A DNA stretch of 64,000 bases, taken from NCBI RefSeq assembly GCF_003202435.1, contig NZ_QJHK01000001.1:124001-188000 (forward strand). Direction: 5' to 3'. The position numbers and the translations under genes are program-made. Numbering within the stretch: position 1 is the stretch's first letter; each line of letters starts with the position of its first letter. This document shows positions 52,792-63,300 of this stretch, piece after piece. This stretch comes from Flavobacterium cheongpyeongense. Its GTDB lineage: Bacteria; Bacteroidota; Bacteroidia; Flavobacteriales; Flavobacteriaceae. The notes under the pieces are model-generated. The model was not told the DNA's origin. It did no database searches and saw only the letters and a list, made by a program, of their open reading frames with translations.

Positions 52792-53802
52792 TTAATTAGA
52801 GAGTTTAACCTGAATATCGTCAGCAAGTAATGTGCCTGTACAAACACTCATTGCGATCATTATTCGGTATTTTGTAGCTGTTTTAGGAATTGGGAATGAT
52901 TTTTTAAATAATATCCAGTCAGTATTTCCTGTAATTGTGCCTATTACCTGATCTTCAGAAGCTTGAGTTGTGTCGTCTTTTTCAAATTTAATAAATAGCA
53001 AACCGGTATTCCAGGGGTCTTTACCTTGTATGATATTTTTGGCTTTTAACCAGCCCGAAATTTCTATTGTTTTATCACCATCATTAATTTCTGCCAATTG
53101 ATCGATTGATCTCCATTCAGCTGTTTCAGAAATTATTTCTGCTGCTGTATTTCCTTCTTTACTGTCTGTAGAAATTAATCCGAATCCATTCCATGACGAA
53201 AGGTTCTCTTCAAAATTTCCATTTGAAAATTGTTTTATTTTTTGGCCTTCAGCAACCGTAATTATAGGGTTTAATTTAAAGTATTCTTCTTCAGTGAGAG
53301 CAATGACTTGTACATCATCAAAAAAAACAGTTCCGTTAGTTTGTGCCAAAGCCAGCATAATTCTGAGTTTTTTTACATCAGCAGTAATTTTGAAAGTCTT
53401 TTTATAATTTACCCAGTCAGTGGTTCCTTTTATTTGGGCAACTGGTTCTGAAAACAGTTGTTTGTCAGATGAATTAGTAAATTCAGCAATCATTTCACCT
53501 GATTTGTAATTTTCTTTTTGCTCTTCTATACCATCAGATTTCATCCAGACACTGCATTCGACTGCGTAGGTGTTTTTTGGAATATAAATAGTCTGGTCGA
53601 GTGCTTTCCATTCAGCGCCTACAAACTGATTAATCATAGCACTGTTTTTTCCTGTTTTTTTAATATAGGAAGAAAGCGATGCCATTTCTTCGCCACGCCA
53701 ATTGATTAATTCATTTTCAAATCCGCCATTCTTAATCAGATTGATCTGGGCGTTTGTTATTGTAGTTATAAACAGTAAGCTAAAAAAAAGAAATTGTTTC
53801 AT
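52792..53802 (-). CDS. Secreted protein with two carbohydrate-binding-like modules
   Basis: This 336-residue protein has a signal peptide (FLFFSLLFITTITNAQ) and two similar modules in tandem. Each starts with a NGGFE/NGNFE and W-rich segment (NLIKNGGFENELINWRG; FSNGNFEENLSSWNGFG). Each also contains a WKALDQ or WRSIDQL motif, a TDWV/TDWI strand, and an FFDDVQV or ADDIQV ending. This is the CBM4/9-like beta-sandwich pattern. No catalytic residues are visible. Its position between the epimerase and GH26 genes suggests a mannan-binding accessory protein. No sorting domain is apparent. Confidence 0.72.
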   Translation of the reverse strand: MKQFLFFSLLFITTITNAQINLIKNGGFENELINWRGEEMASLSSYIKKTGKNSAMINQFVGAEWKALDQTIYIPKNTYAVECSVWMKSDGIEEQKENYKSGEMIAEFTNSSDKQLFSEPVAQIKGTTDWVNYKKTFKITADVKKLRIMLALAQTNGTVFFDDVQVIALTEEEYFKLNPIITVAEGQKIKQFSNGNFEENLSSWNGFGLISTDSKEGNTAAEIISETAEWRSIDQLAEINDGDKTIEISGWLKAKNIIQGKDPWNTGLLFIKFEKDDTTQASEDQVIGTITGNTDWILFKKSFPIPKTATKYRIMIAMSVCTGTLLADDIQVKLSN

Positions 53803-53846
53803 AATTATTATTTTTAATATAAAAATTAACCTTTAAGTGAATCTTT

Positions 53847-55037
53847 TTAGGCTTTTATTCGGTGTATAAGTTCTAAACAGGCGCGACTGTTATGATACGG
53901 ACATTTCCAAAAACCGGCTTTGTCTTTTTCTATTAAAGAATAATCGCGATAAACTCCCCAGAACCATTCTCCGTTTTTAGAATCAAGAATGTGTTTTTTT
54001 ATAAAATCCCAGTTTTTGAAAATAATATCCAGATAATTTTCATTTCCTGTTAATTGATAAGCATTATAAAAGCCTATCAGAGCTTCTGCTTGTACCCACC
54101 AATGTTTTTCAGCAACCAATTCATTCTTTTTAGGGTCAAATTCATACCATAATCCTCCGTCTGAATCCAATCCTTCACAGGTTACTTCTGCTATTTGAAT
54201 AGCATGTTTTTTATAATTCGAAATCAGGATTTTATCTTCTGAAATTTCGGCACACTGCAATAAAAGCCATGCTGCTTCAATATCATGTCCATAAGAGATA
54301 ACATCAGGTTTTTCAATCCAGTTTTCATCAAAAAACAAATGCAAATGACCTGTTTGGGTATTGATGAAATGTTCTTCGATCGTTTGTAATAATTCAATAA
54401 TATCACTTTGCAGTTTTGGATCTTTCCACACCTTAAATAAATTTGCATACGCCTCAATAATATGCAAATGTGTATTCATGGTTTTTTTTTCGTTGGCATC
54501 TTTGCTGCTCAGGCGTAAGTCTTCAATAGGCTGCCAATTGCGTGTAAAAGCTTCTAAATAACCTTTGTTTACGGGATCGTAACTGTGTTTTTGTATCGTT
54601 AAATATAAATTGATTGCCGTAGCTAAAGCTTTTTCATCTTTTGAAATAACATAATATTCAGATAATCCATAAATGGCAAATGCTAAAGCGTAAATTTGGT
54701 TTTTAGTGTCTTTTGGAGTTGTATCGGCATTGATACTCCAAAACAAGCCTCCAAATTCAGGATCATAAAAATGTTGAGAAAGATATTCGTAAGCTCTTTT
54801 GGCAATTTGTTTATGAGATTCGTCTTTTGTAACCTGATAACTGGCAGAAAATGACCATAATATTCGGGCATTTAAGACAGATCCTTTTTCAGCATCTGGA
54901 ATTGTTTCTTCATTAGAATCTATTTGACCAATAAAACCGCCATTTGGTTTGTCAATTGTATTTTTTGACCAGTACGCTAAAATAGAATCCAGTTCAGCGG
55001 ATAATTCGGCTTTAAGCTGCTGTAATTTTAATGACAC
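53847..55037 (-). CDS. AGE-family epimerase (mannobiose/cellobiose 2-epimerase)
   Basis: This 396-residue cytoplasmic (alpha/alpha)6-barrel enzyme fits the N-acylglucosamine 2-epimerase family, cellobiose/mannobiose 2-epimerase branch. Motifs seen are SVLNARILWSFSASY, THLHIIEAYANL, ISYGHDIEAAWLL, EKHWWVQAEALIGFYNAY and KAGFWKCPYHNSRACLELI, carrying the catalytic histidines. In Bacteroides fragilis the same enzyme turns mannobiose into mannosyl-glucose for the neighbouring GH130 phosphorylase, exactly the gene pair here (six-base gap). That link gives strong support for the activity, although no assay is visible. Confidence 0.9.
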   Translation of the reverse strand: MSLKLQQLKAELSAELDSILAYWSKNTIDKPNGGFIGQIDSNEETIPDAEKGSVLNARILWSFSASYQVTKDESHKQIAKRAYEYLSQHFYDPEFGGLFWSINADTTPKDTKNQIYALAFAIYGLSEYYVISKDEKALATAINLYLTIQKHSYDPVNKGYLEAFTRNWQPIEDLRLSSKDANEKKTMNTHLHIIEAYANLFKVWKDPKLQSDIIELLQTIEEHFINTQTGHLHLFFDENWIEKPDVISYGHDIEAAWLLLQCAEISEDKILISNYKKHAIQIAEVTCEGLDSDGGLWYEFDPKKNELVAEKHWWVQAEALIGFYNAYQLTGNENYLDIIFKNWDFIKKHILDSKNGEWFWGVYRDYSLIEKDKAGFWKCPYHNSRACLELIHRIKA

Positions 55038-55043
55038 GATAAA

Positions 55044-56234
55044 TTATATTGCGTTGTTTTTTTCGATCTGGCTGATTATTGTTTCAACAGATCCAGCAGA
55101 TATATAGGTATCAGCCGGAGTATTAGTGACATAATCAACTAATTTTTCTACTGAAGATACGGCAACATGCATTCTGGTATCCGAAGAAGCATAATACACA
55201 TAAACAGTTCCGTCTGTGTCTTCAATCCATCCGTTAGAAAACAACACATTCGAAACATCTCCAACCCTTTCTATTCCTTCTGGTCCCATAAAATGTCCTG
55301 CCGGAACGTGGGTAACTTTTGAAATATCATTAAGGTCTGTCATGAACATGTATAATGTGTAGCGCAATCCTGCGGCGGTATTACGGACACCGTGTGCCAG
55401 ATGGAGCCAGCCTTTTTCTGTTTTGATAGGAGCAGGACCGAGGCCGTTTTTTAACTCATAAACAGTATGATAGTGTTTTCCAAAAATGATTTTCTCGTCA
55501 TTAACAACAGGATTTTTCATGTCATCAACATAACCTAAACCGATACCGCCACCTGCACCAACATCAATAAAACCATCCTGAGGGCGCGTGTATAAAGCAT
55601 ATTTTCCGTTAATGAATTCAGGGTGTAAAACGACATTTCGTTGCTGACCGGTATTCGAAATCAAATCAGGAAGCCTTTCCCAATTCACTAAATCTTTTGA
55701 GCGAACGATCCCTGCATTAGCTACAGCTGAACTTGTGTCAGCCTTAGTTGCTTTTGGATCTTTTCTTTCTGTACAAAATATTCCATAAATCCAGCCGTCT
55801 TCATGCTGTACCAGACGCATATCGTAAACATTGGTGTCCGGTTCTTCTGTTTGTGGAATCACACAGGGTTTATCCCAAAACTTGAAATTGTCGATACCGT
55901 TTGGACTTTCCGCAATAGCGAAAAAAGACTTTCTGTCAATTCCTTCCACTCGTACTGCCAGCAGATATTTACCATTCCATTTCATCGCACCTGCATTGAA
56001 AGCAGCATTTATTCCGATACGTTCCTGTAAAAACGGATTGGCTTCCTCGTTAAAATCAAAACGCCAGTTCAGAGGTACATGTGCTGCTGTAACTACTGGG
56101 TTTTTATAACGCTGATAAATACCGTTGCCTATTGTATTTTGAGGCTCATTTTTTTGTTCAATGAGCGTTTGATGCTCTTTTTCTAATGCTGCTTTTCTAT
56201 CCAGAAAAGTAGCTGAAGTGGTTATTGTTGTCAT
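55044..56234 (-). CDS. GH130 mannosylglucose phosphorylase
   Basis: This cytoplasmic enzyme cleaves beta-1,4-mannosyl-glucose with phosphate to give mannose-1-phosphate and glucose. The 396-residue five-bladed propeller has NAAFNAGAMKWNGKYLLAVR and the VYDMRLVQHEDGW segment, where Asp138 corresponds in position to the proposed general acid of characterised GH130_1 enzymes. GIGLGYVDD and HTVYELKNGLGPAPI also fit GH130 subfamily 1. The start is ATG 56234; the longer frame begins with TTG. The adjacent 2-epimerase supplies its substrate. The MFS gene lies 26 bases upstream in the operon. Confidence 0.92.
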   Translation of the reverse strand: MTTITTSATFLDRKAALEKEHQTLIEQKNEPQNTIGNGIYQRYKNPVVTAAHVPLNWRFDFNEEANPFLQERIGINAAFNAGAMKWNGKYLLAVRVEGIDRKSFFAIAESPNGIDNFKFWDKPCVIPQTEEPDTNVYDMRLVQHEDGWIYGIFCTERKDPKATKADTSSAVANAGIVRSKDLVNWERLPDLISNTGQQRNVVLHPEFINGKYALYTRPQDGFIDVGAGGGIGLGYVDDMKNPVVNDEKIIFGKHYHTVYELKNGLGPAPIKTEKGWLHLAHGVRNTAAGLRYTLYMFMTDLNDISKVTHVPAGHFMGPEGIERVGDVSNVLFSNGWIEDTDGTVYVYYASSDTRMHVAVSSVEKLVDYVTNTPADTYISAGSVETIISQIEKNNAI

Positions 56235-56260
56235 ATAAATCAATTTCTAAATCTGTAATT

Positions 56261-57652
56261 TTAATTTTTTTTGTCCCTTTTTTCGTTTAAGTCCTGTTCT
56301 ATTATTTGTAATTTTTCTTCAGATAAAGGATAGAATGCAATAAATGCTACTGATATTGCTGCAGCGATTGCGGGAAGTATGCTTAACATTAATTGAATTC
56401 CGTTTTGAGCTGTAGCAGTCTGTTCAACATTTGCCTTAAAGCCATAGTACCCCAAAAGCCATCCTGCTCCGGCACCGCCAATGGTCCATCCGAATTTTTG
56501 TGACATTGATGATGCAGAGAAAACCAGTCCTGTAGCTCTGCGCCCTTGTCTCCATTCAGAATAGTCAGCACTGTCGGCATACATGGACCAGATTAAAGGG
56601 AAGATGCAACCGGCACAGATACTAATTAATACCTGAAAACTCATGATGAGTAAAATATCTTCTTTTCCGAATAAATAGAAAATTAAACTTAAGATTGCAG
56701 CTAATGCCATTGCGCCAAAAAAGGTTTTCTTTTTACCAAATTTATTAGCAAGCGGTGTTGCTGCTATAACTCCAATAATGTTTGCGGCTTGACCTAATAC
56801 CAAATAAATAGAAGTTGGTGTCATGTGAAAGTTGGTTCCAAAAAGAGAGAAATCAAAATTCACACTACTGCTTACATAATATTTAAAATAGTAAACCGCC
56901 GCTCCGTCGCGTATAGAATTGAATATCAATGCGCCAATTCCAGCTCCAAGTAAAATCCACCAGGGTCTGTTTTTTATTAAATCTTTCAAGTCTTCCTTTA
57001 GGTTTGTCTGTTCTTCATCTATTGGTTTTATTCTTTCTTTTGTCCAGAAAAAACAAGCCCAGAAAAAAGCAGTTGTTATGATTCCGAATATGACAATTGT
57101 AGTCAGCCATCCTGTTTTTGAATTAAGGTTTCCTCCAAAATAATTAACTAAAGGTTCAATGAGCCAAAGTGCCAGAAGGCTACCTCCAAACGCAAAAACC
57201 ATTCGGTAAGAAGACAAAGTGTTTCTTTCTTTACGATCAGAAGACATTACCCCCAAAAGCGAAGCATAAGGAACATTGATCAATGAGTAAATCATCATCA
57301 TAGCCGAATAGGTGACGTAGGCATAAATTATTTTTCCTTTTTCATCAAAATCAGGTGTATAAAAAGTCAAAACCCCGATAACGGCAAATGGCACGGCAAC
57401 CCAAAGCAAGTAAGGTCTGAATTTTCCCCATTTTGTTTTGGTTCTGTCAGCAATAATGCCAACTATAGGGTCGAAACAAGAATCCCAGATTCTGGTAATT
57501 AAAAACATGGTTCCTACTATTGCTGGCGCTAGTCCGAAAACATCGGTATAGAAAAACAGAAGATACATACTGAAGATTTTCCAGAACATAGAAGAGGCGG
57601 CATCTCCGAGTCCGTAGCCTATTTTTTCTTTCAAACTGATTTTGTCGTGCAT
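56261..57652 (-). CDS. GPH-family sugar:cation symporter
   Basis: This 463-residue, 12-helix MFS transporter belongs to the glycoside-pentoside-hexuronide:cation symporter group. It shows EKIGYGLGDAASSMFWKIF at the N-terminus, the DPIVGIIADRTKTKWGKFRP loop typical of MelB-like proteins, and PLANKFGKKKTF in the second half. It lies between the GH130 and the first GH26 gene. In mannan PULs such a transporter carries mannobiose or mannosyl-glucose across the inner membrane, so I infer the same role here. No signal peptide is needed. Confidence 0.92.
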   Translation of the reverse strand: MHDKISLKEKIGYGLGDAASSMFWKIFSMYLLFFYTDVFGLAPAIVGTMFLITRIWDSCFDPIVGIIADRTKTKWGKFRPYLLWVAVPFAVIGVLTFYTPDFDEKGKIIYAYVTYSAMMMIYSLINVPYASLLGVMSSDRKERNTLSSYRMVFAFGGSLLALWLIEPLVNYFGGNLNSKTGWLTTIVIFGIITTAFFWACFFWTKERIKPIDEEQTNLKEDLKDLIKNRPWWILLGAGIGALIFNSIRDGAAVYYFKYYVSSSVNFDFSLFGTNFHMTPTSIYLVLGQAANIIGVIAATPLANKFGKKKTFFGAMALAAILSLIFYLFGKEDILLIMSFQVLISICAGCIFPLIWSMYADSADYSEWRQGRRATGLVFSASSMSQKFGWTIGGAGAGWLLGYYGFKANVEQTATAQNGIQLMLSILPAIAAAISVAFIAFYPLSEEKLQIIEQDLNEKRDKKN

Positions 57653-57690
57653 TTAGTTTCTTTTTAAGGGTTGGTAGTTTGGTTAGTTCG

Positions 57691-58827
57691 TTATTTTAAT
57701 ATTTTTTTAATGTCTTTTTCGAATAAGGTTTTATCAAGATTATAAAAATCTACGAAGTCTTTTGCGCTTATTTGACCTGAATAAGGAACATAATAATGCA
57801 TTTTTTGTTCTTTTTCCTGCCAGCCATGATTTCTCCAGAGTAAAACATAAGATATTTTATAATCGCCTATAGCTTTTGTTAAAGTTTCTGTCCACCATTT
57901 TGCATCGGGAATAGCTTCGTATCCTGCTTCAGCTACAGCGGTTAATTTGTGTTTTTCAGTACCAATTTCGTTGATGATTTTTAGCTGGTTCTGAACTTCG
58001 GCTATAAACTTTTCACCCCCTTTATCATCACTATTTTGATAGGCATCAAAACTCAGAATATCTACATAATTATCACCTGCGTAATTGGCTAAATAATCTT
58101 CTTTCGAACTGAAACTACTAGTGTTATAGACATAAATCAAATTATGAACTCCTTTTTTTTGCAGATACTCGAAGGTGAATTTCCATGCAGCTTTAAACTC
58201 TTCTGGCGTTCCATTCCCTTTTCCCCACCAGAACCAGCCTCCTGTAAGTTCATGATAAGGTCTGAAAAGAACAGGTATGTGTTTTCCTTTTTTATCCTTT
58301 AATGACAAAAAGAAATTGGCAGCCTTATCCAGCCACGAAGTGAATTTTTTATGGTTTTCAGCACCTGATAAAATTGTTTTTAGGGAGTTTGGAGTATTAT
58401 CCCAAGCATTTTTTTCGGTTGCAGGATTATCAAAGTGCCAGCTTATTGTCGAAATTCCACCTCTTTCATTAGCTTCTTTAATGTAACGCTTCATCTTTTC
58501 AAACGGCACTCCATCAATATTGTTAACAGCGTCTTTTTCTAAACCTGCAATATCCCATCCGTAAACTGCAGGATAATCCCCGACAACTTCTTTTATGTCG
58601 CTGCGGAGATCTTCATATTTCCAGTTTACTCCATAAGCGAGATCATCCTGATGCCCAAAAAGATATCCCTTTTGTGCTAAAACATTCAGTTTTTTATAAA
58701 GAGAGACCGTTGCAGGTGTCGCTTTTTTATCTGAAACTGATAAATTAGTATTGTCGATAATACCCTGAGAAGAACAAGAAACTCCTGTAAATACAGTTAT
58801 GATTAGGGTTAGTATGTTTTTTTTCAT
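57691..58827 (-). CDS. GH26 beta-mannanase lipoprotein (second copy, head of operon)
   Basis: This 378-residue predicted lipoprotein (signal LIITVFTGVSCSSQG) has a GH26 barrel. PVLFRPYHELTGGWFWWGKG carries the acid/base glutamate, and TAVAEAGYEA carries the nucleophile glutamate. Supporting segments are FLFGHQDDLAYGV-like near the start and SYVLLWRNHGW near the end. It is clearly homologous to the GH26 enzyme further along the operon but distinct in sequence, so the two likely differ in mode (endo versus mannobiose-releasing). It is first on the minus-strand operon, 283 bases from the divergent AraC gene. Confidence 0.9.
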   Translation of the reverse strand: MKKNILTLIITVFTGVSCSSQGIIDNTNLSVSDKKATPATVSLYKKLNVLAQKGYLFGHQDDLAYGVNWKYEDLRSDIKEVVGDYPAVYGWDIAGLEKDAVNNIDGVPFEKMKRYIKEANERGGISTISWHFDNPATEKNAWDNTPNSLKTILSGAENHKKFTSWLDKAANFFLSLKDKKGKHIPVLFRPYHELTGGWFWWGKGNGTPEEFKAAWKFTFEYLQKKGVHNLIYVYNTSSFSSKEDYLANYAGDNYVDILSFDAYQNSDDKGGEKFIAEVQNQLKIINEIGTEKHKLTAVAEAGYEAIPDAKWWTETLTKAIGDYKISYVLLWRNHGWQEKEQKMHYYVPYSGQISAKDFVDFYNLDKTLFEKDIKKILK

Positions 58828-59110
58828 TTAAAATTTTTATTAGTTCCAGTACAATAGTGATCATTGCTGTTTAATAATTTTAGCAACACTGATTTGGAGC
58901 TGTATTTTGTTTAAAATTATTAAAACTATAAAAATATACTAGCTTAAAAACGATTAATGTTTATAATTAATATTGTTTTAAAAGAATTGATAATTTTATT
59001 TTTCAAAGATAATTGGATGTTTGAAGTAGAATTAATATTATTTTATCAATTATATATCATATTATTGCAGTTAAATTTATTGTTTCATATTCTTAAAAGT
59101 ATATAATAGG
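58828..59110. promoter_or_regulatory. Divergent regulatory region of the mannan PUL
   Basis: This 283-base gap separates the minus-strand operon from the plus-strand AraC gene and must hold both promoters. A minus-strand TATCTTTG (59004-59011) and a plus-strand TATTATTG (59060-59067) resemble the -7 consensus, though neither has a strong -33 box. An eight-base inverted pair (ATTGATAA at 58986, TTATCAAT at 59043) may mark a regulator-binding site. These calls are tentative. Confidence 0.4.
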
Positions 59111-59989
59111 ATGAGTACTGCTAAAAATTTTTATAGAGAAATTGCGCCACTTTCAAGCGGAGATAGTTTTTTAGTCTTTGACAGGGTTAAAGACAGTTTT
59201 GATTTTCCGGTACATTATCATCCGGAATTTGAGATTAATTTTATTTTAAACGGAAAAGGAGTTAAGCGCGTTGTTGGAGATAATATTGAAGAAATTGATA
59301 ATATTGAGTTGGTTTTGATAGGACCAAATTTGTATCACGGCTGGGAGTTAAATAAATGCACAAGTAAAAAAATACATGAAATTACGATACAGTTTCATAA
59401 TGATTTATTTCATGAAACCTTGCTTTCCAGACGGATTATGAATCCGATTCGGGATATGTTTAACCGTTCAATACACGGTATTTTATTTTCTAAAAAAGTG
59501 GCTGAAGAATTAACCCCTAGGCTGGTAAAGCTCTCAAAATTAGATGGAATAGATTATTTTTTGGAAATCACCTCGTTATTGTATGATTTGGCTAATTCCA
59601 GAAATCAAAGGTTGCTTTCTACTTACACAGTAGATTATGATACTTTCGAAGATTATGATAAAATGAAGTTAGTGTATGAATATGTGCAGAAACATTTTGC
59701 TGATAAAATTACTTTAGAAGATGTGGCCAATATTGCAAGTATGTCTATAATTTCGTTTAACCGGTTTATAAAAAAGCGTACAGGAAAAACTTTTGTAAAT
59801 TATATCAACGATATCCGTATAGGTTATGCAGCCCGTTGGTTGGTTGAAAAAGATATGAGTGTTTCGGAAGTAGCCTTTAAGTCTGGATTTAATAACATCG
59901 CAAATTTCAACCGTAGTTTTAAAGCTATTAAGAACTGCACGCCTAGTCAGTATAGAGAAGATTTTTCTGGATTAAAGAGGATTTTGTAA
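59111..59989 (+). CDS. AraC-family transcriptional regulator
   Basis: This 292-residue regulator has an N-terminal cupin sensing domain (FPVHYHPEFEINFILNGKG, IGPNLYHGWELNK) and a C-terminal double helix-turn-helix of the AraC/XylS type (ITLEDVANIASMSIISFNRF, MSVSEVAFKSGFNNIANFNR, then CTPSQYRED). The cupin part would bind a sugar, perhaps mannobiose or mannosyl-glucose, in the cytoplasm. It stands between the hydrolase operon and susC, and is the obvious regulator of both. Hybrid two-component or ECF sigma/anti-sigma regulators common in PULs are absent here. Confidence 0.93.
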   Translation: MSTAKNFYREIAPLSSGDSFLVFDRVKDSFDFPVHYHPEFEINFILNGKGVKRVVGDNIEEIDNIELVLIGPNLYHGWELNKCTSKKIHEITIQFHNDLFHETLLSRRIMNPIRDMFNRSIHGILFSKKVAEELTPRLVKLSKLDGIDYFLEITSLLYDLANSRNQRLLSTYTVDYDTFEDYDKMKLVYEYVQKHFADKITLEDVANIASMSIISFNRFIKKRTGKTFVNYINDIRIGYAARWLVEKDMSVSEVAFKSGFNNIANFNRSFKAIKNCTPSQYREDFSGLKRIL

Positions 59990-60211
59990 TGATACTTTTT
60001 TTGCATAAACAAATATTATTTTTAACGAAATCGTTGTAGTTTTTGGGAATTGTTAAATAATATTTATTGTTTTGGTCTAAGTCAGGGTGTTAATTACGAA
60101 TAATGTAAAAAAACAATATTTTTATTTCACTATGTGTTTTTTTAAATCGTTAAAGTAAAAATATTATCATTAAATGATATAATACTATTAATTTTATATG
60201 TGGATCTGTTA

Positions 60212-60219
60212 TAGATTTG
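60212..60219 (+). promoter_or_regulatory. Candidate susC promoter -7 element
   Basis: TAGATTTG matches TAnnTTTG in the 312-base gap before susC. The predicted leader would be about 75 bases and would include the inverted repeat at 60232-60258. No clear -33 box is seen. Confidence 0.35.
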
Positions 60220-60231
60220 TTAAAATAAAAT

Positions 60232-60258
60232 AGTAAAATGTTCAACTATCATTTTACT
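60232..60258 (+). promoter_or_regulatory. Inverted repeat in the susC leader
   Basis: Perfect nine-base arms (AGTAAAATG and CATTTTACT) with a nine-base loop lie 43 bases before the susC ATG. They could form an mRNA hairpin or a dimeric operator. The rest of the gap (59990-60211) holds no gene that I can see. Confidence 0.45.
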
Positions 60259-60301
60259 CTCTTTATAGAAGTATTAAACTTAAACTAACCAAAACATTAT
60301 T

Positions 60302-63300
60302 ATGAAAAAACTAATGACTAATTTTATTCATTGGAATGCTAACCACAGAGCAATTCCATTGATTTTATTTCTGTTGCTGACCAGTAATTTTATTACGGCT
60401 CAGGTTAAATTAACGGGAGTGATAACGGATGATAAAGGACTTTCTATACCGGGTGCTAATATTTCGGTTATAGGATCAAAAAAAACAGTTACTACAGATT
60501 TTGATGGTAAATATTCTATTGATGTACCAGCAAATGCTTCTATTTCGGTGTCTTTTATTGGTTATGTTACTCAGACAATTAATGTTAAAAATGGTGGGAC
60601 AGTCAACGTAGTTTTAAAACTAAGCGCAGAAGATTTACGTGAAGTGTTGGTAAATGTAGGATATAGAAGTGTTAAGAGAAAGGATTTAACGGGTGCTATT
60701 TCTTCTGTCACTACAAAGGATATAGCAGATTCTCCCCAAGTATCAGTAGAACAATTGTTACAAGGACGTGCTGCAGGGGTTTCGGTTACGAATAATTCAG
60801 GCCAGCCGGGAGGTAATGTGTCGGTTAAAATACGTGGAACAACTTCTATTTCAGGAACTAATGAGCCATTGTATATTGTAGATGGTATTCCGATTTCTGG
60901 AGATGCTGCCAATACTGCTACAGGTGGTACTATTGTGAGTGGTTATCTGGGTGCAAATACAGGGAACGTAACTACAAGTCCTATTGCATTTTTAAATCCT
61001 AATGATATCGAAACAATGGATATTCTAAAAGATGCTTCTGCTACTGCTATTTATGGATCCAGAGCATCTAATGGTGTTGTGATTATTACTACTAAAAGAG
61101 GTAAAAAAGGTACAGGTAAAATAACTTATGACTCGTATTATTCTGTTCAAAATGTAACTCGTTTATTGGATACGATGACTTTGAGTCAATATGCGACACA
61201 GCAAAATGCTTTGGCAGCTGTTTATGGTGTAGCTCCGAGGGATGAATTTGCTGTTCCGTCTGTTTTGGGTAAAGGAACAAATTGGCAGGATGAGATTTAT
61301 AAAACGGCAGTAATGAGTAATCACCAGGTTTCATTTTCCGGCTCAAAAGATGGGACTAATTACTATATTTCTGGAGGTTATCTTAATCAGGAAGGTATTG
61401 TTGTGGGTTCCGGCTTCGGGAGATATAATTTTAAAACAAATATAGATACTAAAATAAAAAATTGGTTGTCTGTTGGCGTTTCTATTGGAGCGGGAATAAC
61501 AAATGAGGATATTACAATCAATGGCGCAAGCAATGGTATTATCAGTACTTCTATTTTGTCTACTCCAGATGTTGCAGTAAGAGATACTAATGGAAATTAT
61601 GCAGGACCCCCAGCAGATGGATCAATAGGTGTTTGGATTAACCCTGTAGCTTCAGCTTTGATGAATACTAACAAGTTGGTCAAAAAGAATTTCTTAGGAA
61701 ATTTTTATGCTAATTTTAGAATTGCAAAAGGACTTGAATACAGATTTGATTTCGGTGGTTCTACTAATATTGATAATTTTGAAGGCTTTCAGCCTACTTA
61801 TGTATGGGGTGCAGCTGTTAGAGAAACTAATCAGTTGACAGAGAGAGCTAACAATTGGTATGGTATTAATGTTAAAAATGTTTTAACTTATAGGCATGAT
61901 GCTGGCGAACACCATTTTAATGTTTTAGCAGGTCAGGAGGCTAACGATAGTCATTGGTTTGGAAATTCACAAACGGTTTCTGGTTTGTTGAGTAATGATA
62001 TTCATTCTATTAGTTTAGGTGATCCTGATACACTTACAGCTTCAGAATACAAAGGAAGCTCTGCCTTATACTCTTTCTTTGGAACTTTTAATTACGATTA
62101 TAACAATCGATATGGATTACAGGCAACAATGAGAGCGGATGGAAGTTCTAATTTTGGACCAGGTCAAAAATGGGGCTACTTTCCTTCATTTTCAGGATAT
62201 TGGAAACTTTCAAATGAAAGTTTTATGCAAGGAGCTAAAGAATATATTGATAATATCAAGATTAGACTTGGTTATGGTGAAACCGGAAATCAAAATATTG
62301 GAGGTGGAGCTTACATGAGTACTGTTCGTGCGATAAAATCTGCATTGGGTAACTACTTTACAGTTAACAATATTGCAAATCCTGACTTAACTTGGGAAAC
62401 TTCTGAACAAACAAACTTAGGTTTGGATTTTACACTTTTTAATTCAAAACTTCAGGCAACATTTGAAGTCTATAGAAAACAGTCGGCTGGATTTTTATTC
62501 GTCTTGCCATTGCCTTATTATGTTACTGGTACAGATAATTATCAAGGAGGTTTAGGAGCACCAAGTGTAAATTTAGGAAGCTTAAGAAATCAAGGTTTTG
62601 AGATGACTTTAGATTACAATGAAAAGTTTGGTAAAGATTTTACTTGGAGTTCTAAAGTGAATTTCTCTACTAATAAAAATAAACTATTAAGCTTACAGGA
62701 TAATTTTGATTTAACAAAAGATGCACTACTTAATGATTATACCACTAAAGCGGTGACCAAAACTGTTGTTGGTTTACCAGTTGGTCAGTTCTACGGATAT
62801 GAAACAGTTGGAATTATCAGAACTAATGAGCAATTAGCCAATGCACCTATTCCTTTTACGGGGAATAAAGCTGTGAAAAGTCAATTAGGAGATGTTGAGT
62901 ATGTGGATCAGAATAAAGATGGTTTGATTGATGATAAGGATTTGACCTACATAGGTAATCCACAGCCTAAATTTAATTTTGGTTTCAATAATACGTTTAA
63001 ATACAAAAATATTGATTTAGGGGTCTTTTTACAAGGGTCTTATGGAAATAAAGTAATGAACTTAACCAGACGTGCCGGTACTAAAAACCAACGTTTATAT
63101 GAAAATCAATTAGCAGAAGCTGTAGATTTTTGGACACCAGAAAATGTTGATGCAAAATATCCAAGACCTGATGGTGCAGACGGGCATCCAAATATAGCAA
63201 TCTCTGATCGTTATGTAGAAGATGGCTCATATCTAAGAATTCAGCAAGTGACTTTAGGGTATAATTTACCTTCGGATTTTATTTCAAAAGCAAGTATTAG

